In this document: positions 1 to 6,294 of the stretch, piece after piece
Layout of the letters: the number at the start of each line of letters is the position of its first letter
Numbering within the stretch: position 1 is the stretch's first letter
Assembly: GCA_039683515.1 (NCBI GenBank)
Contig: JBDKRG010000051.1
Coordinates: 1-9,702, forward strand
DNA length: 9,702 nt
Direction of reading: 5' to 3'
DNA from: JAJFUE01 sp039683515
GTDB taxonomy: Bacteria; Sumerlaeota; Sumerlaeia; MVZB01
The notes under the pieces: model-generated
Database searches by the model: none
Told to the model about the DNA's origin: nothing
The model's input: the letters and a program-made list of their open reading frames with translations, nothing else
Made by a program: the position numbers and the translations under genes

Positions 1-303
1 TCTGCACCTCTGCCAAACTCTGCACCTCTGCGACAAGGTATTTTTTGGTGATTTTTCGTGTTTACTTTCGTGCGTTTCGTGACTGCATTCGTTTTCTGTT
101 GTTTGGTTGCGGCTACGCCGCGCTGTGTCCTCTGGTTCTCTGCGACCTCTGTGTGGTGAAAATTGTCTGCGATTAGCATTCAATTTCACCTCTTACACCG
201 TAATCGAACCAAACCCGGCGAAACGGGTTGATTGAGCAAGTCAACGGATGGCGCGGGGAGCGATGGATTTTTGGGGTCCGTTTCGTCCCTTGGGTCGTTT
301 GAA
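1..303. repeat. Gene-free spacer with low-complexity tandem words
   Basis: I see no convincing gene here. The first 36 bases are two near-identical 18-base copies beginning tctgcacctctgc. Bases 45-95 are rich in tttcgtg/ttcgtgc words, and 140-150 repeats the ctctgcgacctctg theme. A small inverted repeat GCGGC-TAC-GCCGC lies at 109-121. Bases 212-229 hold the terminator candidate listed separately. The base composition is much more A/T-rich than the neighbouring malQ, and reading frames through it lack the G/C-ending codon pattern of the real genes. These words resemble those in the other spacers of this window (2520-2720, 2945-2990), which suggests one genome-wide class of degenerate spacer sequence. 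Function unknown. Confidence 0.6.
212..229 (-). terminator. Possible weak terminator after malQ
   Basis: Read on the minus strand, AACCCG and CGGGTT form a 6-bp perfect stem around the loop TTTCGC. It is followed by the moderately T-rich TTGGTT. It sits about 75 bases beyond the malQ stop codon. The T tract is interrupted and the stem is short, so this is only a candidate. Confidence 0.3.
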
Positions 304-2439
304 TCAACTCGCTTCTTTTCTTCGGCGGTTGACTTCCGTGAGCAGCGCGTCGATCGCGGGGTCGGCGCGGAAGTCTTCGAGCGTGCGCGCGGCGCGGCGG
401 CGCCAATTGGGCCGTTCGTGGCTGGTGCCGGGGATGTTTTGCGGCCGGGGCTCGAGCCACAGGTCTTCCAGGTTGATCAGCACCACGCCGGCCGGCGTCG
501 AGGCCATGTATTTGTAGCATGCCTCCATGACCCGGGTCGTGTTGTTCTCGTCGTGGACGGTGATGAGCCCCTGGTCGAGGAACCAGTTGACCAGCGCCCA
601 GCGCATCCGGCCGCGGTTCATGCGCTCCTCTTCGACCTGCCGGTCGTCGAGCAGCCCGAGTTCGCGGCGGATCGCCAGGTCGAGGCCGTCCCAGAACGCC
701 TTGAACGTCGGCGTGTCGTGGGTGTTGAGGTGGCCGGCCATCCCCGCCATCGGCGCTTCGACGGCGTGGTGCGGGTCGCCCTTGACCATGAACTGCATGA
801 CGTACATGCGCTTGAGGTTGTGCCGGTCCATCTGGCGGCGGACGATCGGCGGGACGGTGCCGAGGTCCTCGCCGACGATCGTTGTTTGCGTTCTGTGCGA
901 CTCGAGGGTCAGGATCGCGAAGCGCTCCTCGGTCGGGTAGTGGACGTAGACGCCGTCGGCCGGCTTGAACCCGCGCGGCACCCAGTAGAGCCGGTGCAGC
1001 CCCATGACGTGGTCGATGCGCACCATGCTGGCCGCGCGCATGAGCTGGCGGACGGCGTTGATCTCGTAACGGAAACCCTGCTCGCGCAGGTGGACCGGGT
1101 GCAGCGGCGGGAATCCCCAGTCCTGGCCGAGCGCGAAGAAGGCGTCGGGCGGGGCGCCGGCGCTGGCGCCGGTGACGAACAGGTCGCGCTCGCGCCAGAC
1201 GTCGTAGCTGTCGCTGCTCGCGCCGAGCGGCATGTCGAGGTAGAGCCCGTGGCCGTGCTCGGCGAGGCGCTTGCCGAGCTTGAGGAACTGCTGGTCGGCG
1301 ATGAACTGCGAATAGAGATGGTAGTGGTGGTCGCGCTCGAGCCAGTCGCCCTCGCGCAGGTGGCCGCCGCGCATCGGCTCGGGCCACGTCCACCACGACC
1401 GGCCGAGCCGGTCGCCGGCGGCGCGGAACTGGACGTAATCCTCGACCTGTGGCTGGGTCTCGAGGAAGCGCAGGTATTCGGCGGCGCGCTGGCCGGGGTC
1501 GGCGAAGAACGTCTGGGCGAGCTCCTCGAGGATCACCCGCTTGAGCGCGAGGACGTCGTGGTAGTTGACGAACGGCTCGCGGCGCGCCGCGGCAAGGAGT
1601 TTCTGGAAGCCTTCGGACTCCAGCCGCGCGCGGGCCGCCGGGCAGCGCTCGAGCTCCGGAACCTGATCGATGTCGATGTAGAGCTCGTTCCAGAACAGGC
1701 GGCTGGCGGGCGAATACGGGGACGGGTCGTGCGGGCTCGCGCCCATGAACCCGGCGAGCATCGGCAGCGAGGCGACCACGCCGCCACCTTTTGAATGCAC
1801 CCAGTCGGCGAGCTCCTGGAAATCGCCGAGGTCGCCGACCCCCCAATCGGTCGCGGTCCTCAGGGCGTAGAGCGGCATGAACACCCCCCAGTCGCGCTGC
1901 CGGGGTTCGTCCTCGGCGCCCCACACCTGGCTCGGCGCGGCGATGACCAGGCATTCGGCGCGGCGGTCGGGGAGCTCGATCATGAGCCGGTGGTAGCCCA
2001 TCGGCACGCCGGTCTTCAGGTCGAGGCGCTTGAGCAGGTACGGCTCGCCCCCGACGCGGGCGGCGCGAAACGTCGGCAGCTCGGCGACCGAGCCGACCTG
2101 GCGGTGGATCGGGCCGTCCTCGCGCAGGATCTCGACGCGCCACTGCGCGCCGGTGCATTTCTGCGGCACGCGCAGCGGGATCGGCGGCAGGACGCCGTCC
2201 CAGGCCACGAGGCTCGACGGGATCGGCCGGTTCCAGAGTTCGAGCCGGCGGCGGCGCAGCGCGGCGGGGGCGTCGGCCAGCGACTCGATCGGCTCGCCGA
2301 GCGCGCGCACGACGGCCAGCAGCGGCTCGGTCGCGGCCGCGACGCGCCGGCCGTGGAGCAGGTTGGCGTAGTCGAGCTGCACCCCCCACAGGCGCGCAAG
2401 ATGTCTCAAGGCCCGGAGATCCTCGTTGCCGGCCATCAT
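304..2439 (-). CDS. malQ: 4-alpha-glucanotransferase (amylomaltase), GH77
   Basis: Disproportionating enzyme that transfers alpha-1,4-glucan segments between maltodextrins in the cytoplasm, used in maltodextrin or glycogen turnover. At 711 residues it is the long E. coli type (about 690) rather than the short Thermus type (about 500). An N-terminal helical segment (about 7-50) and a beta-rich domain (about 80-175) precede the GH77 barrel. GH77 motifs are intact: PYSPASRLFWNELYIDI in the first third of the barrel; LDMPLG with Asp402 (region I); MVRIDHVMGL with the nucleophile Asp476; GEDLGTVP with the acid/base Glu524; NTHDTPT with the transition-state stabiliser Asp575. The gene begins with two consecutive ATG codons. 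The Shine-Dalgarno GGTGAGGG at 2443-2450 is close to the first, so the second (2436) is spaced slightly better; the difference is one residue. It stands alone: 569 bp separate it from the upstream receiver gene. Family identification is firm. Confidence 0.96.
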   Translation of the reverse strand: MMAGNEDLRALRHLARLWGVQLDYANLLHGRRVAAATEPLLAVVRALGEPIESLADAPAALRRRRLELWNRPIPSSLVAWDGVLPPIPLRVPQKCTGAQWRVEILREDGPIHRQVGSVAELPTFRAARVGGEPYLLKRLDLKTGVPMGYHRLMIELPDRRAECLVIAAPSQVWGAEDEPRQRDWGVFMPLYALRTATDWGVGDLGDFQELADWVHSKGGGVVASLPMLAGFMGASPHDPSPYSPASRLFWNELYIDIDQVPELERCPAARARLESEGFQKLLAAARREPFVNYHDVLALKRVILEELAQTFFADPGQRAAEYLRFLETQPQVEDYVQFRAAGDRLGRSWWTWPEPMRGGHLREGDWLERDHHYHLYSQFIADQQFLKLGKRLAEHGHGLYLDMPLGASSDSYDVWRERDLFVTGASAGAPPDAFFALGQDWGFPPLHPVHLREQGFRYEINAVRQLMRAASMVRIDHVMGLHRLYWVPRGFKPADGVYVHYPTEERFAILTLESHRTQTTIVGEDLGTVPPIVRRQMDRHNLKRMYVMQFMVKGDPHHAVEAPMAGMAGHLNTHDTPTFKAFWDGLDLAIRRELGLLDDRQVEEERMNRGRMRWALVNWFLDQGLITVHDENNTTRVMEACYKYMASTPAGVVLINLEDLWLEPRPQNIPGTSHERPNWRRRAARTLEDFRADPAIDALLTEVNRRRKEAS

Positions 2440-3008
2440 GAACCCTCACCACAAAAGCTTGATTCCACCATAACGCGGCGGGAGAAAAATGCGAAATGAT
2501 TTGTCGCAGACGCTGAGAGATCCAAAATTCAAACGCGAAATGCGCGAAAATTGACCGCGAAAGAACACGAAAGAAAGCTCCAGAAGATATTTAGAATTCC
2601 TCATGACCAATGTCTGTTCACAACGAAGGATGAAAATGGAACGGCGATGGTCAAGTTCAATTGTGCATTCTTTGCGCTTTTGCTCTTTTGCGTTTTTGCG
2701 TGAACGTATTTTCGAACGAGTGCTTCTCGAAAGTTTTGTCCGCCTCGTGCCCGTAATCCTAACCGGGCATGGCCGGAACCAAATTCGTGCAGTTCGGGAT
2801 GTCACCCCGCAGGGGTGACGATAGTTCCACAGCCCAGGGTGGAGCGAGGCTGTTGCGAGCGCAACCCTGGGATCGCCGCCGCCATTTCATCCGAGCCCTG
2901 AAAGGGCGTCATAGTGGGTTGCCTTCTGTTGATTTGCCTTCAGGATTTCTCCGTATCTCCGCCCGACTCCGCGCCTCCGCGACAAGAATAGGTTTTTCGC
3001 GATCGTCT
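2440..3008. repeat. Gene-free spacer with cgcgaaa-type words
   Basis: This 569-bp gap has no credible gene. From the malQ side it holds the malQ ribosome binding site (2443-2450). Next comes a stretch of degenerate words (about 2525-2580, of the form acgcgaaatgcgcgaaaa and cgcgaaagaacacgaaag). The complementary-style words tttgcgcttttgctcttttg follow at about 2670-2700. The composite hairpin element (2801-2907) comes next. Last is a ctccgtatctccgc / ctccgcgcctccgcg block (about 2949-2982). Composition is clearly A/T-richer than the genes up to about 2750. Short open frames cross it, but they translate the repeats into Arg/Lys/Phe-rich peptides without recognisable domains. Any promoter for malQ would lie at its left end; I cannot pick convincing -35/-10 boxes. 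Confidence 0.6.
2801..2907. repeat. Composite three-hairpin intergenic element
   Basis: Three inverted repeats follow each other. The first is GTCACCCC-GCA-GGGGTGAC at 2801-2819, a perfect 8-bp stem with a 3-base loop. The second has CCCAGGGT at 2833-2840 pairing with ACCCTGGG at 2864-2871, enclosing a small inner hairpin TTGC-GAGC-GCAA at 2853-2864 that shares one base with the outer arm. The third is GCCCT-GAA-AGGGC at 2895-2907. The element is GC-rich inside an otherwise A/T-richer spacer and encodes nothing recognisable. From memory, cagccctgaaagggcg and cagcccagggt words recur in spacers of Planctomycetes and Verrucomicrobia relatives, so this is probably a member of a dispersed REP-like family; that is recall, not a search. 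It lies 3' of the receiver gene (minus strand), so it could also act as a transcript-end structure, although none of the stems has a T tract. Confidence 0.6.
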
Positions 3009-3386
3009 TTATTCCGGCGCTCCCGGCCTTGACAAATGGCGCTCGACCGTTTCGTAGAGGTGGAGTGGCTCGAACGGCTTGGCGATGGCGTCGGTCGCGC
3101 CGGCGGCGCGGGCCTGCTGGATTTTCTCGTCCCCCTCGGCCGTCAGCATGATGATCGGGACGGCCGGGCCGAACTCGGCGCGATACTGCCGAACGAACGA
3201 GACGCCGTCGACCTTGGGCATTTCGATGTCGCAGATGATCAGGTCGAACGGGCCCTTGCGCGCGGCTTCGAGCGCCTCGGCCCCGTCGCAGGCGAGCTGC
3301 ACCTGGTGGCCCTTGAATTCGAGCGTCAGGCGCAGCACCGTGCGCAGGTGTTCGGTGTCGTCGATGGCGAGAATGCGCGGGCTCAT
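3009..3386 (-). CDS. Stand-alone CheY-like response regulator receiver
   Basis: A 125-residue single receiver (REC) domain with no output domain. It would take a phosphoryl group from a histidine kinase and act by protein-protein contact. The acidic pocket is Asp9-Asp10 (AIDDTE), the phospho-acceptor is Asp53 (ICDIEMPKVDG), the switch Thr is Thr82 (MLTAEG), and the conserved Lys is Lys103 in AKPFEP. The length matches a lone REC domain. The start ATG overlaps the TGA of the upstream KaiC-like gene as ATGA (3383-3386). It has a near-perfect Shine-Dalgarno, AAGGAGG at 3394-3400, seven bases upstream and inside the kaiC-like tail, so the two genes are translationally coupled. No kinase is in the window, so the input is unknown. 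The KaiC-like protein or PilT are natural partners by position only. Confidence 0.95.
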   Translation of the reverse strand: MSPRILAIDDTEHLRTVLRLTLEFKGHQVQLACDGAEALEAARKGPFDLIICDIEMPKVDGVSFVRQYRAEFGPAVPIIMLTAEGDEKIQQARAAGATDAIAKPFEPLHLYETVERHLSRPGAPE

Positions 3387-5032
3387 CGGCGGGCCTCCTT
3401 GCCGGCGGATTGCGGCTGGTCGAAGTAGCGGCCCAGCAGGCCGATCACGCGGTCGGTCTCGGTGCCCATGTTGCCGAGCATCTGGGCGCGTTGTTCGGCG
3501 CCGAGGCCCGGGTCGCCGGCCATCTTCAGGAAATCGCGGATGAAGTAGAGGGGCTGGAAGATCTCCTCGATCTGCGCCTTGCGATGGCCGAGCGCGACGC
3601 CGCCCAGGACCCCGGAGATGCCGAGGAACCGGTCGCTGACGACGAGCCCGCCGCCGGTGGCCTGGATCGAGCGCAGGTCGCCGGCCGCCGGGCCGCCGCG
3701 GTGTTTCAGAACCGAGATGACCTTTTCCAGGCGGCTTTCGATCTCGACCAGCCCGAGGTAAACGATCGTGTCGGCGAGCTCGGCGTTGTCGATCTCGGAG
3801 AGCGGGTTGCGGCCGGTGACGCGGGCCAGTCGCTGCGTCATCAGGGCCGTGACGCCGCGGGCGCGCAGCCGGCGCAGGAACCAGCGGACCGCCTCGGCGC
3901 GCTCCTCGCCGGCGAGCCCGGTCGTGAGGTCGTTCAGGCTGTCGATCGCGACGCGGCCGATGCCGCGGGCCGTGATCAGCTCGTCGGCCGCGGCGAGGAT
4001 CTTCTGGACGGGGTCCTGGCCGGGGAGCCCCTCGAGGACCTCGATGCCGGCGTCGGCGAACGCCAGGCCGTGGCCGGCGAAGTCGCGCGCCAGGTCGGCG
4101 GCGCTCTCGCGGAAGCCGATCCACAGGCCGGAGCCCTTCTCGCCGGAGGTCAGGAAATGCGCGGCAAGGACCGACTTGAACGTGCCGGAGAGGCCCGCCA
4201 GCAGGATCGTCGAGCCGGGCGTGTAGCCGCCGCCGAGCATTTCGTCGAGCCCCTCGACGCCGGAGGAGAGCGGAGCGGCCGGCGCGGGCGCCGCCCCCGC
4301 ATTTCCATCCGCCGGTTCCGGGTAGCTGTGCGGGTAGACGGTGACGCCGGCGCCGTTGATCTCGAACGGGTGTCTGCCGCCGATGTGGCGATGGCCGCGC
4401 GACTTGACGACCTCGAGCGTGCGGCGGTCGGCCTGCCGGTCGAGCAGGATGAACGTGTCGACGAGGTAGGCGTCGATGCTGCTGACGCCGGCCTCGGGCA
4501 GATGCTCCGCCGTGCCGATCGGCGTCAGGCCGAGCGCCTTGAGCTCGAGCATGAACTTGATGAACGAGGCGCGCGCCTCGTCCTTGGAAAGGATGGATCC
4601 CAAATGGCTGAGCGAGTCGATGACGATCCGCCGGGCGCCGTGATCCTCGGCGAGCTCGGCGATGTTGACGAGGAGGCGGTTGGCCTGGCGGCCGGGGTTG
4701 TCGAGGACTTCGTCGGGCTCGATGAACATGACGCGGACGCGGTTTTCGTCGTGGAGCCGCTTGAGGTCCCAGCCGAGCGCGGCGGCGTCGGCGAAGAGCT
4801 GCGACGGGACCTGCTCGAACGTCAGGAGCAGGCCGGGCTCGTCGTATTGGGTCGCGCCGTTGACGAGCATCTGCAGGGCGAGCGTGGTCTTGCCGGTGCC
4901 GGGGCCGCCCTTGAGCAGCGCGACGCGGTGGCGCAGCAGCCCCCCGCCGAGGATTTCGTCGAGCCCCGGCACGCCGGTGCGCACGCGGTCGGCGGTGTGC
5001 GGAAGCTCGATCAATTGCTTGTTGCCTGTCAT
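3383..5032 (-). CDS. Double-domain KaiC-like RecA-superfamily ATPase
   Basis: 549 residues with two tandem KaiC domains, close to cyanobacterial KaiC (about 519) plus a C-terminal extension. Domain 1: TGVPGLDEILGGGL, Walker A GGPGTGKT (Lys48), FEQ at 72-74 (usual FEE; first Glu kept), Walker B VIDS (Asp139), and the KaiC-typical RRTLEVVKSRG followed by HPFEI. Domain 2: GVEGLDEMLGGGY, a divergent Walker A GLSGTFKS (Phe285 in the last-Gly position, Lys286), FRES (Arg308-Glu309 where KaiC has two Glu), Walker B AIDSLNDL (Asp364), and VISVLKHRGG. I chose ATG 5032 because AGGGGAA (5039-5045) lies six bases upstream. A longer frame to 5140 would run through a TCGTAA repeat and the pilT stop. The last 60 or so residues are a helical, Glu/Arg-rich extension. 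No kaiA or kaiB is nearby, so a circadian role should not be assumed. The next gene, a receiver, is coupled by ATGA. Role inferred: nucleotide- and signal-dependent regulator. Confidence 0.93.
   Translation of the reverse strand: MTGNKQLIELPHTADRVRTGVPGLDEILGGGLLRHRVALLKGGPGTGKTTLALQMLVNGATQYDEPGLLLTFEQVPSQLFADAAALGWDLKRLHDENRVRVMFIEPDEVLDNPGRQANRLLVNIAELAEDHGARRIVIDSLSHLGSILSKDEARASFIKFMLELKALGLTPIGTAEHLPEAGVSSIDAYLVDTFILLDRQADRRTLEVVKSRGHRHIGGRHPFEINGAGVTVYPHSYPEPADGNAGAAPAPAAPLSSGVEGLDEMLGGGYTPGSTILLAGLSGTFKSVLAAHFLTSGEKGSGLWIGFRESAADLARDFAGHGLAFADAGIEVLEGLPGQDPVQKILAAADELITARGIGRVAIDSLNDLTTGLAGEERAEAVRWFLRRLRARGVTALMTQRLARVTGRNPLSEIDNAELADTIVYLGLVEIESRLEKVISVLKHRGGPAAGDLRSIQATGGGLVVSDRFLGISGVLGGVALGHRKAQIEEIFQPLYFIRDFLKMAGDPGLGAEQRAQMLGNMGTETDRVIGLLGRYFDQPQSAGKEARR
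3394..3400 (-). promoter_or_regulatory. Strong ribosome binding site of the receiver gene
   Basis: AAGGAGG on the minus strand, seven bases before ATG 3386 and inside the coding end of the KaiC-like gene (its Lys-Glu-Ala-Arg-Arg tail). It is the best Shine-Dalgarno in the window. It fixes the receiver start and suggests the receiver may be made in excess of the KaiC-like protein. Confidence 0.85.
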
Positions 5033-5038
5033 AACTGC

Positions 5039-5045
5039 TTCCCCT
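5039..5045 (-). promoter_or_regulatory. Ribosome binding site deciding the KaiC-like start
   Basis: AGGGGAA on the minus strand, six bases before ATG 5032. No comparable site precedes the in-frame ATG at 5140, so the shorter protein is preferred. Confidence 0.75.
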
Positions 5046-5078
5046 GATTTTCTCCAAGTTCGTGCTCGTGCGTCGTGC

Positions 5079-5111
5079 TCGTAATCGTAATCGTAATCGA
5101 TCGATCGATCG
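5079..5111. repeat. TCGTAA and TCGA microsatellite between pilT and the KaiC-like gene
   Basis: Three perfect copies of TCGTAA (5079-5096) are followed by three copies of TCGA plus TCG (5097-5111). They are flanked on the left by cgtgctcgtgcgtcgtgctc, itself a degenerate cgtgct repeat. The array lies in the 104-bp gap after the pilT stop and before the KaiC-like start. TCGA is self-complementary, so the right part can pair with itself. Copy number may vary between relatives. No T tract follows, so it is not a canonical terminator. Confidence 0.75.
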
Positions 5112-5136
5112 GATCTCTCGGATCCGTCCGATCCCC

Positions 5137-6237
5137 TCACATCACCCCGACGATCCCGCCGCGGTCGGCGGTGGCGAGGTGCCCCTTGAGGTAGCGCCGG
5201 AACGCGGCCTCGTCCTCGACGTATTTGTAGGCCTCGGCGTCCTCGATGATCTTGGTGCGGACGAGGTCGGCCAGGTGCTGGTCGAAGAGCATCATCCCGT
5301 CGCGGCGCTCGCGGATGACGGTGCCGATCGACGTGATCTGGTTTTCCTGGAGCAGCTTGCGGACCATGTCGTTGACGATCATGATCTCGAGCGCGGCGAC
5401 GCGCCCCCCGCCCCCCGTGCGGCGGACGAGGCGCTGGGTGATCGTGGCGCGCAGGTTGTTGGCGAGCTGCTCGAGGATCAGGCGGTGCTCGCGCTCCTCG
5501 AACTCGGCCAGGATGCGCTCGACGGTGTGCAGCGCGTTGGAGGTGTGCATCGTGGAGAAGACGTAGTGGCCGGTCTCGGCGGCGCGCAGCGCGGTGCTGA
5601 TCGTCTCGGGGTCGCGCATCTCGCCTATTAAAATCACGTCCGGGTCCTGGCGCAGCGCCTGGACGAGCCCCGCGCGGAACGACTCGACGTCGCGCCCGAC
5701 CTCGCGCTGGCTGACGATCGACTTGATGTTTTCGTGGACCATCTCGATCGGGTCCTCGATCGTGATGATGCAGCGGCTTTCGTTCGCATTAATATGGTTG
5801 ATGATCGCGGCCATCGTGGTCGACTTGCCGCTGCCGGTGACGCCGGTCATGATGACCATGCCGCGCTGCCAGCCGGCGATCGTCTTGATCGTGTCCGGCA
5901 GCTCGAGCTCCTCGACCGTGGCGATCCGGATCTTGATGAGGCGCATGACGACGCGCATCCGCTCGCGCTCGTAATAGGCCGAGACGCGGAAGCGCATGCG
6001 GGCGTCGGGCTGCCACGCGAAGTCGGCGCAGCGCCTCTGCTCGAGGGACGGCTTCTGGGTGGCCGGCAGGATCTGCGCGAGGAACTGCTCGAGCTCGGGC
6101 CGGGTCAGGGCCGGCCCGGCGATCTGCCGCATAACCCCGTTGATGCGCAGGTAAATCTGGTTGTCCTGGACGAGGTGGATGTCCGAGGCGTTGTGCTGAA
6201 ATGCCGCGTCGACCAGCGTCGAGAAATTGATTGCCAT
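5137..6237 (-). CDS. pilT: PilT/PilU-family pilus retraction ATPase
   Basis: 366 residues, the usual length for PilT (about 345-380). It is a hexameric cytoplasmic ATPase that depolymerises type IV pili and drives twitching. An N-terminal domain (about 1-110; ASDIHL, LRINGVMRQ) precedes the RecA-like core. Core motifs: Walker A GVTGSGKST (Lys138), Asp box TIEDPIE (Glu161), Walker B ILIGEMRD (Glu206), His box STMHTSNALHTVER (His231, His237). PilT's AIRNLIRE motif is represented by MVRKLLQE (291-298), keeping Arg, Leu and Glu but not the rest. GMMLFDQHLADL follows, as in both PilT and PilU, so the symbol is a family-level choice. ATG 6237 is preferred because GAGGGAG (6245-6251) lies seven bases upstream; an upstream ATG at 6285 lacks such a site and would add non-conserved residues. 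The KaiC-like gene follows 104 bp downstream and the glycosyltransferase gene precedes by 57 bp, so an operon is likely. No pilin or other pilus gene is in view. Confidence 0.94.
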   Translation of the reverse strand: MAINFSTLVDAAFQHNASDIHLVQDNQIYLRINGVMRQIAGPALTRPELEQFLAQILPATQKPSLEQRRCADFAWQPDARMRFRVSAYYERERMRVVMRLIKIRIATVEELELPDTIKTIAGWQRGMVIMTGVTGSGKSTTMAAIINHINANESRCIITIEDPIEMVHENIKSIVSQREVGRDVESFRAGLVQALRQDPDVILIGEMRDPETISTALRAAETGHYVFSTMHTSNALHTVERILAEFEEREHRLILEQLANNLRATITQRLVRRTGGGGRVAALEIMIVNDMVRKLLQENQITSIGTVIRERRDGMMLFDQHLADLVRTKIIEDAEAYKYVEDEAAFRRYLKGHLATADRGGIVGVM

Positions 6238-6244
6238 GAATCCG

Positions 6245-6251
6245 CTCCCTC
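6245..6251 (-). promoter_or_regulatory. Ribosome binding site deciding the pilT start
   Basis: GAGGGAG on the minus strand with a seven-base spacer to ATG 6237. It supports this start over the in-frame ATG at 6285. Confidence 0.75.
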
Positions 6252-6294
6252 GCAAATGGGCGCACCACGGGCGTGCGATTCGCATCCATACAAC

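Noticed and set aside
232..1794. A 520-codon plus-strand open frame over malQ
   Set aside because: Antisense shadow caused by high G+C; it overlaps the region carrying all four GH77 catalytic motifs and has no recognisable domain.
2446..2805. A 119-codon minus-strand open frame in the spacer upstream of malQ
   Set aside because: It translates the low-complexity spacer words into an Arg/Lys/Ser/Phe-rich peptide, has no G/C-ending codon pattern like the real genes, and shows no domain.
2801..2907. A CRISPR array or riboswitch at the hairpin element
   Set aside because: The three hairpins differ from each other, so there is no direct-repeat/spacer pattern. The element lies downstream of the receiver gene and 360 bp from malQ, not in a leader, and matches no riboswitch consensus I know.
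3009..5032. A cyanobacterial-type circadian clock locus
   Set aside because: No kaiA or kaiB is present, no Ser/Thr phosphosite pair is evident in domain 2, and KaiC-like proteins are widespread outside clocks.
5033..5140. Longer KaiC-like protein starting at ATG 5140
   Set aside because: The extra 36 residues encode the TCGTAA/TCGA microsatellite (YDYDYE-like), would overlap the pilT stop, and lack a ribosome binding site, whereas 5032 has a good one.
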